Shown here piece after piece: positions 1 through 8,549 of a stretch of DNA of 64,000 nucleotides. Origin of the DNA: Nonomuraea muscovyensis (GTDB taxonomy: Bacteria > Actinomycetota > Actinomycetes > Streptosporangiales > Streptosporangiaceae); contig NZ_JACHJB010000001.1 of the NCBI RefSeq assembly GCF_014207745.1, forward strand, positions 2,604,001 to 2,668,000, given 5' to 3'. Within the stretch, counting starts at the first letter, position 1. Every line of letters starts with the position of its first letter. Both the position numbers and the translations under genes were made by a program. The notes beneath the pieces are model-generated. The model was not told the DNA's origin. It was given only the letters and a program-made list of their open reading frames with translations, and ran no database searches.

Positions 1-700
1 CCGGCACGGTGTAGTCCATGGCAACGTCCACCACGGTGCCCCGGCCGGCGGGTCCGTCGGTGAAGGAGACCATGCCTCTGGTGTTCACGACGCCGCCTCG
101 CACCGAAGCCCAGGCGATCAGCTCGCCGACCCGGTCGTCGATGATCTCGGCCTCCCACACGACGTCCGTCGCCGGGCCCTTGGCCTGCCACCGGGAGCGG
201 CCCGCCCCGACGGTCCGGACGGACTCCAGGTGGATCATGAAGGTGGGCAGGTTCTCCAGGTCCCGCCAGAACGCGTACACCTCCTCGCGGGGCCGGTTGA
301 TCGTGATCGAGGCGTGCAGCGTCAGCGGGGCCGTTGCGGAGCGCGCGCCGCGCACCGCGCACAGCAGGTCGAGGGCGGTGATGCCGGCGACCGCGGCCAT
401 CGCGGCCGCCACCCGGCGGCGTCTGGCGCCCCTGCGGCCGGACAGCGCCGCGCCGAGCAGGCTCAGGTCCAGCGCGTCGCCGGCGACTCGGGTCCACGCC
501 CAGCGGGTCGGCTCGCGACCGCCCAGCAGCGGTGCCGCGTGCAGCAACTCCCGCCCGCCGACCAGCCTCGTGATCCCTCTGGCCGCCGGTGAGTCGTCGA
601 CGCCGCACAGGCGGGTGACGGTGTCGGGCGTGGCCAGTTGCGCCGCGCCCAGACCCAGGCTGGCCCATCCGAGCACCCGGGGCAGACTGTCGGTTCTCAT
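1..700 (-). CDS. SRPBCC (polyketide cyclase/dehydrase-like) protein, 3' end outside window
   Basis: The minus strand is open from an ATG at 700 to the window edge, giving 233 codons without a stop. The first ~120 residues are hydrophobic and Arg/Ala-rich, with likely membrane segments near residues 8-25 and 90-112. From about residue 128 the sequence (HASITINRPREEVYAFWRDLENLP) starts a START/SRPBCC fold, and later strands (WEAEIIDD, GELIAWASV, GMVSFTD) fit. Such proteins bind hydrophobic ligands, but the substrate cannot be read from sequence. The start has a GAAGGA ribosome site about 10 bases upstream. A plus-strand open frame over the same DNA is a codon-bias shadow. Confidence 0.75.
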   Translation of the reverse strand, partial: MRTDSLPRVLGWASLGLGAAQLATPDTVTRLCGVDDSPAARGITRLVGGRELLHAAPLLGGREPTRWAWTRVAGDALDLSLLGAALSGRRGARRRRVAAAMAAVAGITALDLLCAVRGARSATAPLTLHASITINRPREEVYAFWRDLENLPTFMIHLESVRTVGAGRSRWQAKGPATDVVWEAEIIDDRVGELIAWASVRGGVVNTRGMVSFTDGPAGRGTVVDVAMDYTVP

Positions 701-874
701 GGTCGCTCGTCCTTCGGCTGTCGATGTCCGTACGCGAACGGCGCGACGCCTCACGACCGACTGCTGTGGGCGGCGCGTGCGGGTCCTGCGCCCGCGTTCA
801 CGACCCCGTACCCGACCGCCCTTGTATGACACCCTTTCGTGTGCTGTGTCCGAAATTGTCGGCGGCGGGGTCGG

Positions 875-1471
875 TCAGTCGGCGTGCCGGCGGAGGCTCT
901 GCCAGGCGGCCTCGCCCAGCCCCTTGATCTCCTCGTCGGTCGGCGTGTGCGCCCCGGCGAACCACAGGCGGCACACCTCCTGCGCCGGTCCGAGCCACAG
1001 GACGTAGCACATCGTCGGGTGCACCTGCCGGAGCAGGCCGTTGTCCATGTGCGGCCGCCACCAGTCGGACACGCGGCGGAAGAACGCGCGGCGCGCCTCG
1101 GCCACCTCGGCGCCGCCCAGCTCGTGCTTGCGCGGCGGCCGCTCGCTGATCAGCAGCCTGGCGCGCTCGGGATGCTCGCCGGCCCAGCGCATGTGGAAGG
1201 CGACGACGGCCTCGATGCCGTCGCGGGCCGACTCGTGGCTCTCCAGCTCGGCGAGGAACGCCTCCTGGTAGGCCGTGAGTATCTCGGCGTAGAGCACGCT
1301 GAAGACGTGGTCCTTGCCGGTGAAGTGGTGGTAGAAGCTACCGACGCTGACGCCGCTCTCCTTGCGGAGATCGCTCAGTGTGGTGGCCGACACGCCGTCC
1401 TGACTGAATCGGCGGAGGGCCCCCTCGATGATGCGGGTCCGCCCGTCACGTCCGTTCCTGGCACTCTTCAC
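875..1471 (-). CDS. TetR-family transcriptional regulator
   Basis: This 198-residue protein has an N-terminal helix-turn-helix (residues ~15-50; GALRRFSQDGVSATTLSDLRKESGVSVGSFYHHF) typical of TetR repressors and a ligand-binding C-terminal half with WFAGAHTPTDEEIKGLGEAAW near its end. The open frame extends further upstream, but the GTG at 1471 is the likely start because it sits in a GTGA overlap with the stop of the upstream GNAT gene, which implies translational coupling. Its own operator is not obvious. The target is probably its own two-gene operon or a nearby gene. Confidence 0.85.
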   Translation of the reverse strand: MKSARNGRDGRTRIIEGALRRFSQDGVSATTLSDLRKESGVSVGSFYHHFTGKDHVFSVLYAEILTAYQEAFLAELESHESARDGIEAVVAFHMRWAGEHPERARLLISERPPRKHELGGAEVAEARRAFFRRVSDWWRPHMDNGLLRQVHPTMCYVLWLGPAQEVCRLWFAGAHTPTDEEIKGLGEAAWQSLRRHAD

Positions 1472-1980
1472 ACTGTCAATGGTGAAGCAGCAGAACGTTG
1501 TTCCGCAAATGGCGCGGCCCGGTCGATCATAGCGGTCACCTCGACGGTCCCGGAGACGACCTTCATCGTCGCGTCCGGCCACAGGCGGCGGATCACGCGC
1601 AGGGCCCGCCGGTTCTCGCCCATCACGTCCATGCCGACCGTCGTGGCCCCTCCTGCGGCGGCGCGGCGGAGGAGGGCGTCGGCCAGGCGCGGCCCGAGCC
1701 CGTGCCCCTGCCACCGGTCGGTCACCACCACCGCGATCTCCACGTCGGTCACGCCGCCGCGATAGCTCATGGCGTGGCCGATGATCTCGCCGTCAAGGGT
1801 GGCGACCAGGGCGTCGCGGTGTTCGTCCACGGCGAGCAGCGTGCGGACCAGGCTCGCGGCCGGGCGGCTGAACCCGGTGAAGAACCGCAGCGTGCGCGTG
1901 TGCAGGGACAGTCCGGCCAGAAAGCGCCTGATGCGCTCGTCGTCGTCGGTCCGGGCGGGCCGGATCTGGGTTCCTTGCAT
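1468..1980 (-). CDS. GNAT-family N-acetyltransferase
   Basis: The protein of about 170 residues carries a GNAT fold: a strand with VEIAVVVTDRWQGHGLGPRLADALLRRA holds the acetyl-CoA loop (Q/R-x-x-G-x-G/A motif as WQGHGLG), followed by GMDVMGENRRALRVIRRL. The ATG at 1980 is taken as the start; a TTG at 2016 would add 12 residues and run into the promoter region of the divergent HxlR gene. It overlaps the downstream TetR gene by four bases. The substrate is unknown. Confidence 0.8.
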   Translation of the reverse strand: MQGTQIRPARTDDDERIRRFLAGLSLHTRTLRFFTGFSRPAASLVRTLLAVDEHRDALVATLDGEIIGHAMSYRGGVTDVEIAVVVTDRWQGHGLGPRLADALLRRAAAGGATTVGMDVMGENRRALRVIRRLWPDATMKVVSGTVEVTAMIDRAAPFAEQRSAASPLTV

Positions 1981-1981
1981 G

Positions 1982-2026
1982 GACTCAGCCTGCCTGCCAT
2001 CCGCTGAGTCTGTCAAATGAACTCAG
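1982..2026. promoter_or_regulatory. three CTGAGT half-sites in GNAT/HxlR divergent region
   Basis: GACTCAGC (1982-1989), GCTGAGTC (2003-2010) and ACTCAG (2021-2026) form two overlapping dyads: GACTCAGC-N13-GCTGAGTC and CTGAGT-N11-ACTCAG. They lie between the divergent GNAT-TetR operon and the HxlR gene and just upstream of a -10 box. HxlR proteins bind as dimers to such inverted repeats, so autoregulation and control of the GNAT operon are likely. Inferred, not tested. Confidence 0.5.
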
Positions 2027-2027
2027 G

Positions 2028-2033
2028 TATGAT
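2028..2033 (+). promoter_or_regulatory. -10 box TATGAT, probable leaderless start of HxlR gene
   Basis: TATGAT ends 7 bases before the ATG at 2041, and no Shine-Dalgarno sequence is visible. A transcript starting 6-7 bases downstream of this box would begin at or next to the start codon, which fits a leaderless mRNA. These are common in actinobacteria. Confidence 0.45.
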
Positions 2034-2040
2034 GTGACGC

Positions 2041-2508
2041 ATGAACGTGCCCTTCCGGGTCACCAACTGCTCGATCGAGCGCACCCTCAACGTCGTCGGG
2101 GAGAAGTGGACGTTCCTCGTGCTACGCGAGGCGTTCAGCGGCGTGCGCCGGTTCGCCGACATGCAGGCCAACACCGGCGCCCCCCGCCAGGTGCTCAGCG
2201 CCCGCCTGACCCGGCTGGTGGACGAGGGCCTGCTGCGCAAGGAGCCCTACCGCGAGCCAGGCCAGCGCCAGCGTGACGAATACCGGCTCACCGAGAAGGG
2301 GCGCGACCTGTATCCCCTGCTGGTCGCGCTCATGCACTGGGGCGACCGCTACCTGGCCGGCGAGAACGGCCCGCCGGTCCTGCTCACCCACCGCGACTGC
2401 GGCGCCCCCATCGAGCAGCACTTCCGGTGCGCCGAGGGCCACGAGGTCGCCGGACCCCGCGAGGTGACCGCCCGGCCCGGCTCAGGCGCCGCGCTGCAGA
2501 GCGCGTAG
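2041..2508 (+). CDS. HxlR-family winged-helix regulator
   Basis: This 155-residue protein matches HxlR/YodB regulators: an early Cys (residue 10, TNCSIERTLNVVGEKWTFLVLREAFSGVRRFADM), then APRQVLSARLTRLVDEGLLRKEPYREPGQR as recognition helix and wing, and RDEYRLTEKGRDLYPLL. Several more Cys (HRDCGAPIEQHFRCAEGH) lie in the C-terminal tail, which may allow thiol sensing or metal binding; that is inference. It is divergent from the GNAT-TetR pair and its 3' end overlaps the convergent membrane-protein gene by 27 bases. Confidence 0.88.
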   Translation: MNVPFRVTNCSIERTLNVVGEKWTFLVLREAFSGVRRFADMQANTGAPRQVLSARLTRLVDEGLLRKEPYREPGQRQRDEYRLTEKGRDLYPLLVALMHWGDRYLAGENGPPVLLTHRDCGAPIEQHFRCAEGHEVAGPREVTARPGSGAALQSA

Positions 2509-3129
2509 GCAGCGCCGGAAGTCGCCCAGCGTCAGCAGCGCGGCCCCCGTCAGCAGCACGGCCACGGCCGACGTCCGCACGAGGAGGTACGTCTCGATCG
2601 GCTGGCTGAGCAGCAGCCACAGGCTCAGCGTGGCGTTGCCGAGCTGGGCGCACCCCCAGACCAGCGACTGGCGCGCGAAGAACCGCCGCATGACCGGCTC
2701 CTCCATGACGTGCCCGGGCAGCGGCACGAGGTCCTCCGCCACCCGCCGCGCCAGGGGCCGCCGCACCCGGGCCGTCCCCAGGAACGCCGCGCTGGCGCAG
2801 AACACGCCCAGCGTCGGCTGCAGGAAGAACAACAGCGGGCTGCCCGTCAGCAACGCCAGCGCCGCCCGCACGGTCACCATGAGCGCGGCCAGCAGCACCC
2901 CGCCCGGCACGCTCCGACCCCTGACCAGCCGGACCAGCGCTCCCCCGTACACCCAGGCCACGGCCGTGGCGACGCCGCCCGCCGGCCCGGCGGCGAGCAG
3001 TCCCGCATAGAACACCGCGACCGGCAGGATCATGCTCTCGACGATCCGCGGCACCGCGTGCCGCACCAGGGCGGCGAGCCGGGGCAACTCGATCACGGGC
3101 CCCTCGGGGGGCGCGGCAAGCACGGTCAT
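2482..3129 (-). CDS. VC0807-like multi-pass membrane protein
   Basis: The 215-residue product is almost entirely hydrophobic, with about six predicted membrane helices (for example ILPVAVFYAGLLAAGPAGGVATAVAWVYGGALV, and TYLLVRTSAVAVLLTGAALLTLGDF near the end). Conserved loops such as TGSPLLFFLQPTLGVF and the basic C-terminus fit the VC0807 family of uncharacterised inner-membrane proteins. No catalytic motif is visible. It overlaps the end of the HxlR gene in a convergent arrangement, so the two may interfere at the 3' ends. Confidence 0.7.
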   Translation of the reverse strand: MTVLAAPPEGPVIELPRLAALVRHAVPRIVESMILPVAVFYAGLLAAGPAGGVATAVAWVYGGALVRLVRGRSVPGGVLLAALMVTVRAALALLTGSPLLFFLQPTLGVFCASAAFLGTARVRRPLARRVAEDLVPLPGHVMEEPVMRRFFARQSLVWGCAQLGNATLSLWLLLSQPIETYLLVRTSAVAVLLTGAALLTLGDFRRCLRALQRGA

Positions 3130-3331
3130 GGAGCTCTTCGAGGGCCTCTCGACAGGCAGGGGGTTCCGCGCGAGGCCCGGGGGAGGCTCACGGCACGATT
3201 CATGACCGTACGCGATGAACGGCTTCCTGGTAAGGGTTTCGACCAGATTGCGATTTGATCACGTCGGCGGCACCACCGCAGGCCACGGAGGCGCGTGAGG
3301 GAGCACCGGGTGGGGTGCCTACCCTGGAAGG

Positions 3332-4123
3332 GTGTACCGCTTCCTCCTCACGCCCCGCTGGATCGCGCTGCATGTCGTGGTCCTGCTGGTGATCCCCGCC
3401 TTCGTCCTGCTGGGACGCTGGCAGTTCGGGCGTTTCGAGGAGAGGTCGGCCAACAGCGACCGGGTCACCGCCAACCTGGCCGCTCCGCCGGTGCCCGTGG
3501 AGAGCCTGGCCGGGCCCGTGGCCGAGGAGGACGACCGCTACCGGGCCGTGACGGCCTCGGGCAGCTACGACGCCGCGCAGGGGCTGCTCGTACGCCGGCG
3601 GCCGCAGGAGGGCCGGCCCGGGTTCTACGTGCTGACGCCGCTGGTGATGGCCGACGGGCGGGCCGTGCTCGTCAACCGCGGATGGGTGAAGGCCGGCGCC
3701 ACCGCCGACACCCCGCCCGAGGTGCCGCCGCCCCCCACAGGTCAGGTGAATGTCACCGGACGGCTACGGCTGAGCGAGTCCGAGGAGTCGAGCGGCATCA
3801 GGGACCGTCAGGGGTTGCCCGCCGGCCAGGTGCTGCTGATCAACCTCGACACCATCGGCAAGCGCCTGCCGTACGAGCTGCTGGGCGGCTACGTCGACCT
3901 CACCGGGCAGCAGCCGGACACCGACCCGGCACCGGAGCCGGTCCCCGCGCCCGACGTGGGCGCCGGAGGCGGCCTCAACCTCGCGTACGGCGTGCAGTGG
4001 TGGCTGTTCATCGGCGTGGCCATCGGCGGCTGGATCCTGCTGATCCGGCGCGAGGCGGCCGACCAGCGGGCCGAGGGCGCCCAGGCGGGGGCCGACGAGG
4101 AGACCGCCGCGCCCGCCGGCTGA
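3332..4123 (+). CDS. SURF1-family cytochrome oxidase assembly protein
   Basis: SURF1 proteins help assemble heme-copper cytochrome c oxidase in the cytoplasmic membrane. This 263-residue protein has the family layout: one N-terminal membrane helix (residues 10-27) followed by GRWQF, a soluble domain with the hallmark VNRGWV (NRGW) around residue 109, and a second helix near residues 225-242 (WWLFIGVAIGGWILLI). The GTG start at 3332 directly precedes YRFLLTPRW, the usual SURF1 beginning. It appears to be a single gene. Confidence 0.93.
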   Translation: MYRFLLTPRWIALHVVVLLVIPAFVLLGRWQFGRFEERSANSDRVTANLAAPPVPVESLAGPVAEEDDRYRAVTASGSYDAAQGLLVRRRPQEGRPGFYVLTPLVMADGRAVLVNRGWVKAGATADTPPEVPPPPTGQVNVTGRLRLSESEESSGIRDRQGLPAGQVLLINLDTIGKRLPYELLGGYVDLTGQQPDTDPAPEPVPAPDVGAGGGLNLAYGVQWWLFIGVAIGGWILLIRREAADQRAEGAQAGADEETAAPAG

Positions 4124-4329
4124 CTACATCGATCACGCCCGGGTAGGAGCCCGCGGGGCTCGCACGAGCGGCATCCTCATCACGGCGGGCCCCGATGGCC
4201 CGGGGTCGCCCGGCGTCCCCCTCCCGGCGATCCCGGGTCCGCAAGGACATGGGGATATCCGTCACAGGGATATCCAACGGAGACGTCGCAGCTTGTTCGA
4301 CGTTATCCCGCCGTCGTACGGTTGCCTGC

Positions 4330-5526
4330 GTGACTACGCCGCTGCTCCCCGACCCCGATCCGAGGCGGCGCGACTATGTGATCATCTCCGCCGACGATCA
4401 CCTGATCGAGCCGCCGGACCTCTTCGAGGGCCGGTTACCGGAGAAATACGCCGATGTCGCGCCCAAGGTCGTGGAGACGGAGGCCGGTCACCAGGTCTGG
4501 CGCTACGGCGGGGCCACCTACCCGTGCGCGGCCATGGACGTGGGCGCCGGGCTGCCGCGCGAGCAGCGCACCCTGGAGCCGATCCGCTTCGAGCACATGC
4601 GCCCCGGCTGCCACGACATCGAGGCCCGCATCGAGGACATGGACGTGGCCGGGATCTGGGCCGCGCTCTGCTTCCCCGGCATGCTCGCCGGGCAGGCGGG
4701 CATGCCGTTCGCCAGGACCCGCGACCAGGACCTCGGGCTGGCGCTGGTCAAGGCGTGGAACGACTGGCACATCGAGGTCTGGGCCGGCACCTACCCCGAG
4801 CGCGTGATCGGCCTGCAGCTTCCCTGGTTGCCCGACCCCGACGTGGCCGCCAAGGAGATCCGGGCCAACGCCGCCCGCGGGTTCAAGGCCGTGGTCTTCC
4901 CCGAGTTCCCGACGCGGGTGCGGCTGCCGTCGATCCACAGCGGCCACTGGGACCCGTTCTTCGCCGCCTGCGAGGAGACCGGCACGGTCGTGGCGCTGCA
5001 CACCGGCGCGTCGAGCTGGGCGCCGGTGCCCTCGCCCGACACGCCGATCGAGGCGATCACCACGCTGATCCCGACGAGCGCCATGTTCGCCTGCGCCGAC
5101 TGGCTCTGGTCGGGCGTGCCGCTGCGCTTCCCCAACCTGCGCATCCTCATCGTCGAGGGCGGGGTGGGCTGGCTGCCGCTGCTGGCCGAGCGGGCCGACT
5201 ACGCGCTCGACCACCCGGTGGCGGGCGACGCGGCGTGGGACGGCGGGCTCAAGCCGAGCGAGGTGCTGCGCCGCAACTTCTTCTTCGGCACACTCGACGA
5301 CCACGCCCTTTCGGGGGTGCGCCTGGCGGTCGGCCTCGACCACGTGCTCCAGGAGAGCGGCTATCCCCACTCCGACTCGACCTGGCCCGACACGCAGCAG
5401 GCCGTGGCCCGCAACCTCGGCGCGCTGCCGCCGGCCGACATCGCCCGCGTCGCCTACGGCAACGCCGCCCGCCTCTTCGGCCACCCGCTGCCCTCACGTG
5501 CCTGGCTGCGGATGGAGGAGATCTAG
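4330..5526 (+). CDS. amidohydrolase-2 family metal-dependent hydrolase
   Basis: The protein (398 residues from GTG 4330) belongs to the amidohydrolase-2 (TIM-barrel) family. Visible landmarks are the metal-binding strand SADDHLIEPPDLF (residues ~19-31), a mid-barrel His in VALHTGASS, EGGVGWLP, and the C-terminal Asp/His region around YPHSDSTWPDT and VAYGNAARLF. This subfamily acts on aromatic or cyclic acids, often by decarboxylation or ring cleavage, but the substrate is not readable. The open frame runs 135 bases upstream, but residues there are Arg-rich and unlike the family. No clear ribosome site is present. Confidence 0.85.
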   Translation: MTTPLLPDPDPRRRDYVIISADDHLIEPPDLFEGRLPEKYADVAPKVVETEAGHQVWRYGGATYPCAAMDVGAGLPREQRTLEPIRFEHMRPGCHDIEARIEDMDVAGIWAALCFPGMLAGQAGMPFARTRDQDLGLALVKAWNDWHIEVWAGTYPERVIGLQLPWLPDPDVAAKEIRANAARGFKAVVFPEFPTRVRLPSIHSGHWDPFFAACEETGTVVALHTGASSWAPVPSPDTPIEAITTLIPTSAMFACADWLWSGVPLRFPNLRILIVEGGVGWLPLLAERADYALDHPVAGDAAWDGGLKPSEVLRRNFFFGTLDDHALSGVRLAVGLDHVLQESGYPHSDSTWPDTQQAVARNLGALPPADIARVAYGNAARLFGHPLPSRAWLRMEEI

Positions 5527-5532
5527 CCCGAT

Positions 5533-5877
5533 CTAGCCCTCCAGCGTGCCCCGGACGACCTTGCGCTCGTGGTCGAGATAGCGCCCGCTCTCGCCCAGCA
5601 ACGACCCCATGAGCCAGAGGAAGACCCCGAAGTCGTCGGCGACGCCGATCAGGACGAGGAAGTCGGGCACCAGGTCGATCGGCGAGATGAGGTAGACCAC
5701 GCCGAGCCCCATCAGGGCCAGCCTGCCCTTGCCCATCTCGCCGTACTCGCCGCGCATCACGGCGCCGATCAGGCGCGGGATCGCCCGGATCCGCGCCATC
5801 AGTCCGGGCGTGCCGGGCTTGGTCACGTCCTGGTACGTCCGCCAGGCCGCCGCCGCGCGTGCTGCCTTCGCTTTCAT
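5533..5877 (-). CDS. YkvA-like (DUF1232) membrane protein
   Basis: The 114-residue product contains the DUF1232 core, LALMGLGVVYLISPIDLVPDFLVLIGVADDFGVFLWLMGSL. The SPIDLVPDF signature and two membrane segments identify the family; its role is unknown. The ATG at 5877 is preceded by GGGGGTGG and is chosen; ATG 5889 or a start at 5946 would lengthen the N-terminus by 4 or 23 residues. It converges on the amidohydrolase gene with only a few bases between the stops. Confidence 0.85.
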   Translation of the reverse strand: MKAKAARAAAAWRTYQDVTKPGTPGLMARIRAIPRLIGAVMRGEYGEMGKGRLALMGLGVVYLISPIDLVPDFLVLIGVADDFGVFLWLMGSLLGESGRYLDHERKVVRGTLEG

Positions 5878-5956
5878 GCCCACCCCCATACCCAGGCTTC
5901 TCACGACATAACGTGTTTCGCCAACGGCGGGTTCCCCAGGGGTCAAAGGTCGCCTG

Positions 5957-7375
5957 TCACCCCAGGGCCGCGTGCGTGAACGGTCGTGCCGCCTCCACCT
6001 GTGCCGCGACCCGGACGAGCAGGTCCTCGCGACCGGCGGCGGCCACGAGCTGGACGCCCACCGGCAGCCCCGACCGCGACACGTGCAGCGGCAGGGAGAT
6101 CGCCGGCTGCCCGGTGGCGTTCACCGGCGAGGTGTAGGCCACCGCCCGCGCCGTCCGGCCGCTCGCCACGCTGAGGTCGTGCGGCGGGATCCAGCCCAGC
6201 TCGAACGGCGCGACGCCCAGCGACGGCGCCAGCAGCAGGTCGTACCCCGACTCCCACCAGGCGGCCATCCGCCGGCGGAAGGCGTCGATCCACTGCACGG
6301 CCAGGATGTGCTGGGCCGCGCTGTGCGCGCGCCCGGCACGCACCAGCTCGGCGTTGCGCGGCTCCAGCTCCGTCAGCTCGACCGGCCTGCCCCGCCAGGA
6401 GCCGATGTTCTCGATCTCGGCGGCCAGGTTGTCCGCCACGACCGCGCCGAAGCGGAGCGGGAAGCCGGCGTCACCGAGTGCCTCCGGCCAGGACGGGCCC
6501 ACGTCGTGACCGAGCGCCTCCAGCAGCCCGGCGGCGCGGGTCACGGCCTCGGACACCTCGGGGTCCTCGGGCACGTCGCCTCTCGGATGCCGGGTGACGA
6601 ACCCGACGCGCAGCCGTCCCGGGTCCGCACCCACCTCACCGGCCAGCGGCCCGGGCAGCGCGGGCGCGTCGTACGGGTCGCCCGGCCGGAAGCCGGAGAC
6701 CAGGTCGAGCGCCGCCGCCGTGTCGCGCACGCTCCGCGTCACGAACCCCGGGCAGGAGAACCCGCTCCACCCCTCGCCCCCGTCGGGCCCGAAGCTGATG
6801 CGGCCCCGGGTCGGCTTGAGCCCCACCAGCCCGCACAACGAAGCCGGGATGCGGATGGACCCGCCGCCGTCGCTGGCCGTGGCGACCGCCACCATCCCGG
6901 CCGCGACCGCCGCCGCCGACCCGCCGCTCGACCCGCCCGGCGAGTAGCCCGGCCCGTACGGGTTGCGGGTGGGCCCGAACGCCACCGGCTCGGTCGTGAT
7001 CGTGCTGCCGAGCTCGGGCGTGTTGGTCCGGCCCAGCACCACGAAGCCGGCCGCCCGCAGCCGGGCGACACCGTAGCCGTCACGCTCGACCCGCAGCCCG
7101 TCGAGGACGTGTGAGCCCCCGCTGTACGGCTCGCCCGCCTGTCGCCAGCCGAGGTCCTTGAGCAGGATCGGCACCCCTCGGAACGGCGCCTCCTCGGGGA
7201 TGCCCGCCAGCTCGGCCAGCGCCCGTTCGAACCGGCGATGGACGACGGCGTTCAGCTCGCCGTCGCGCGCCTCGATCCGGGCGATCGCCGCCTCGACCAG
7301 CTCCCGCGGCGACACCTGCCCGTCGCGCACGGCCCGCGCCTGCCCGACCGCGTCCATCCGCAGCACGTCGTCCAC
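5957..7375 (-). CDS. amidase-signature family amidohydrolase
   Basis: The 472-residue protein is a full-length amidase-signature enzyme that hydrolyses a carboxamide bond. The Ser-cisSer-Lys triad can be placed: Lys73 (PILLKDL), Ser149 in the Gly/Ser-rich loop (SPGGSSGGS) and nucleophile Ser173 ([10 protein letters not shown]); spacings of 76 and 24 residues match characterised members. Whether it acts on glutamine, fatty amides or a xenobiotic amide is not visible, and there are no gatB or gatC neighbours, so it is not the tRNA amidotransferase. It lies 148 bases downstream of the F420-type oxidoreductase gene and may be co-transcribed with it. Confidence 0.92.
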   Translation of the reverse strand: MDDVLRMDAVGQARAVRDGQVSPRELVEAAIARIEARDGELNAVVHRRFERALAELAGIPEEAPFRGVPILLKDLGWRQAGEPYSGGSHVLDGLRVERDGYGVARLRAAGFVVLGRTNTPELGSTITTEPVAFGPTRNPYGPGYSPGGSSGGSAAAVAAGMVAVATASDGGGSIRIPASLCGLVGLKPTRGRISFGPDGGEGWSGFSCPGFVTRSVRDTAAALDLVSGFRPGDPYDAPALPGPLAGEVGADPGRLRVGFVTRHPRGDVPEDPEVSEAVTRAAGLLEALGHDVGPSWPEALGDAGFPLRFGAVVADNLAAEIENIGSWRGRPVELTELEPRNAELVRAGRAHSAAQHILAVQWIDAFRRRMAAWWESGYDLLLAPSLGVAPFELGWIPPHDLSVASGRTARAVAYTSPVNATGQPAISLPLHVSRSGLPVGVQLVAAAGREDLLVRVAAQVEAARPFTHAALG

Positions 7376-7523
7376 GCCCGCTCCCCTCGCCCCCGCCTCA
7401 CCCGTGTGAAGGCGCCCGTCGTCTCACGAGACGGCCATGTTCTCAGGACCGGGGTGAGACCGCCGCGCCCGCGAGCCGGTCGAGCGCTCCTCCAGCCGCA
7501 TGAGCTGCCGAGCCGGGCGCGTC

Positions 7524-8483
7524 TCAGGCCCCGGGAGCCAGCGCGCGGACGGCCTCCGCGATCGGCACCTCACCGCCGGCCACGGGCGCGAGCACCGGCG
7601 TGTCGAGCCCGGCAGCCACGTACTCCCGGATCCGGGCCCGGCAGGTCGCCGCGTCGCCGTGCACCACCAGCGCGTCCACCACCTCGTCGGGGATCGCCCG
7701 CACCGCCGCCTGCCGGTCGCCCGCCGCCCATGCCTCGTGCATCGGCCGCAGCACCTCGCCGCGCCCCAGCCAGTCGTGGAAGGCCGCGTACACCGGCACG
7801 GTCAGGTACGCCGCCAGCATGCGCCGGGCCAGCGCCCGCACCCGCTCGGCGTCCTCGCTGACGATCACGAACAGGCGGGCGATCAGCTCGGTGTCCGGCC
7901 CGATCTCGGCGCGCACCCGGCGCACGTCCTCCGGCGACAGCCAGTTGGTGATCGCCCCGTCGGCCTCCTCGGCCGCCAGGCGCAGCATGCGGGGCCGCAG
8001 CGCGGCCAGCACGATCTTCGGAGGGACCTCCGGCGCCCGTTCCAGCCGGAATCCGCCGACCTCGAACGTCTCGTACGCCTCCGACACCTTCTCGCCCGCC
8101 AGTGCCCGCCTGAGGAAGCGCAGCGTGTCACGGGTGCGCGCGTACGGCCTGGCGAAGGTGCCCGCGTTCCAGCGCTCCACGATCACCGGCGACGACGAGC
8201 CGATCCCCAGCGTGAAACGGCCGGGCGCCAGGTCGGCCAGCGTGGCCGCCGACATCGCCAGCAGGCCGGGGCCGCGCGTCGAGACGGGCACGATCGCGCT
8301 GCCCAGGCGCAGCCCCGGCGCCCACTGCGCCGCCAGGGCCAGCGGCACGAACCCGTCCACGCCGCTGACCTCCGCCGACCAGACGTCGGTGTAGCCCAGC
8401 TCGGGCAGTTGCTCGACGAGCTCGCGCGAGCCGGCGAGCGAGCGGTCCTGGAAGGGGATCGTCATGCCCCAGTTCTGCGTCAT
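7524..8483 (-). CDS. LLM-class F420-dependent oxidoreductase
   Basis: The 319-residue protein has the luciferase-like monooxygenase TIM barrel. It begins WGMTIPFQDRS and has LGYTDVWSAEVSGVDGF, LRLGSAIVPVSTRGP, and FTLGIGSSSPVIVERWNAGTF, where the G-I-G-S stretch is the usual F420 or FMN phosphate contact. Actinobacterial members use coenzyme F420 to reduce or oxidise small molecules; the substrate is unknown. A perfect palindrome lies between this gene and the TetR gene behind it, so the TetR protein probably controls it. Confidence 0.88.
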   Translation of the reverse strand: MTQNWGMTIPFQDRSLAGSRELVEQLPELGYTDVWSAEVSGVDGFVPLALAAQWAPGLRLGSAIVPVSTRGPGLLAMSAATLADLAPGRFTLGIGSSSPVIVERWNAGTFARPYARTRDTLRFLRRALAGEKVSEAYETFEVGGFRLERAPEVPPKIVLAALRPRMLRLAAEEADGAITNWLSPEDVRRVRAEIGPDTELIARLFVIVSEDAERVRALARRMLAAYLTVPVYAAFHDWLGRGEVLRPMHEAWAAGDRQAAVRAIPDEVVDALVVHGDAATCRARIREYVAAGLDTPVLAPVAGGEVPIAEAVRALAPGA

Positions 8484-8514
8484 GCGGCCTCCACCTCGGC
8501 ATCCGGTACGGGGA

Positions 8515-8536
8515 CCATACCAACCGGACGGTATGG
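8515..8536. promoter_or_regulatory. TetR operator palindrome upstream of the LLM oxidoreductase
   Basis: CCATACC (8515-8521) and GGTATGG (8530-8536) are a perfect 7-bp inverted repeat with an 8-bp spacer, located 32 bases upstream of the oxidoreductase start and 14 bases past the TetR stop. Size and symmetry fit a TetR dimer site. No second copy is seen upstream of the TetR gene itself. Confidence 0.6.
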
Positions 8537-8549
8537 CGGGCAGTGGGCA

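Noticed and set aside
18..1007. Long plus-strand frame over the SRPBCC and TetR genes
   Set aside because: Arg/Ala/Pro-rich, no family resemblance; it is the complement of real minus-strand genes and reflects the codon bias of GC-rich DNA.
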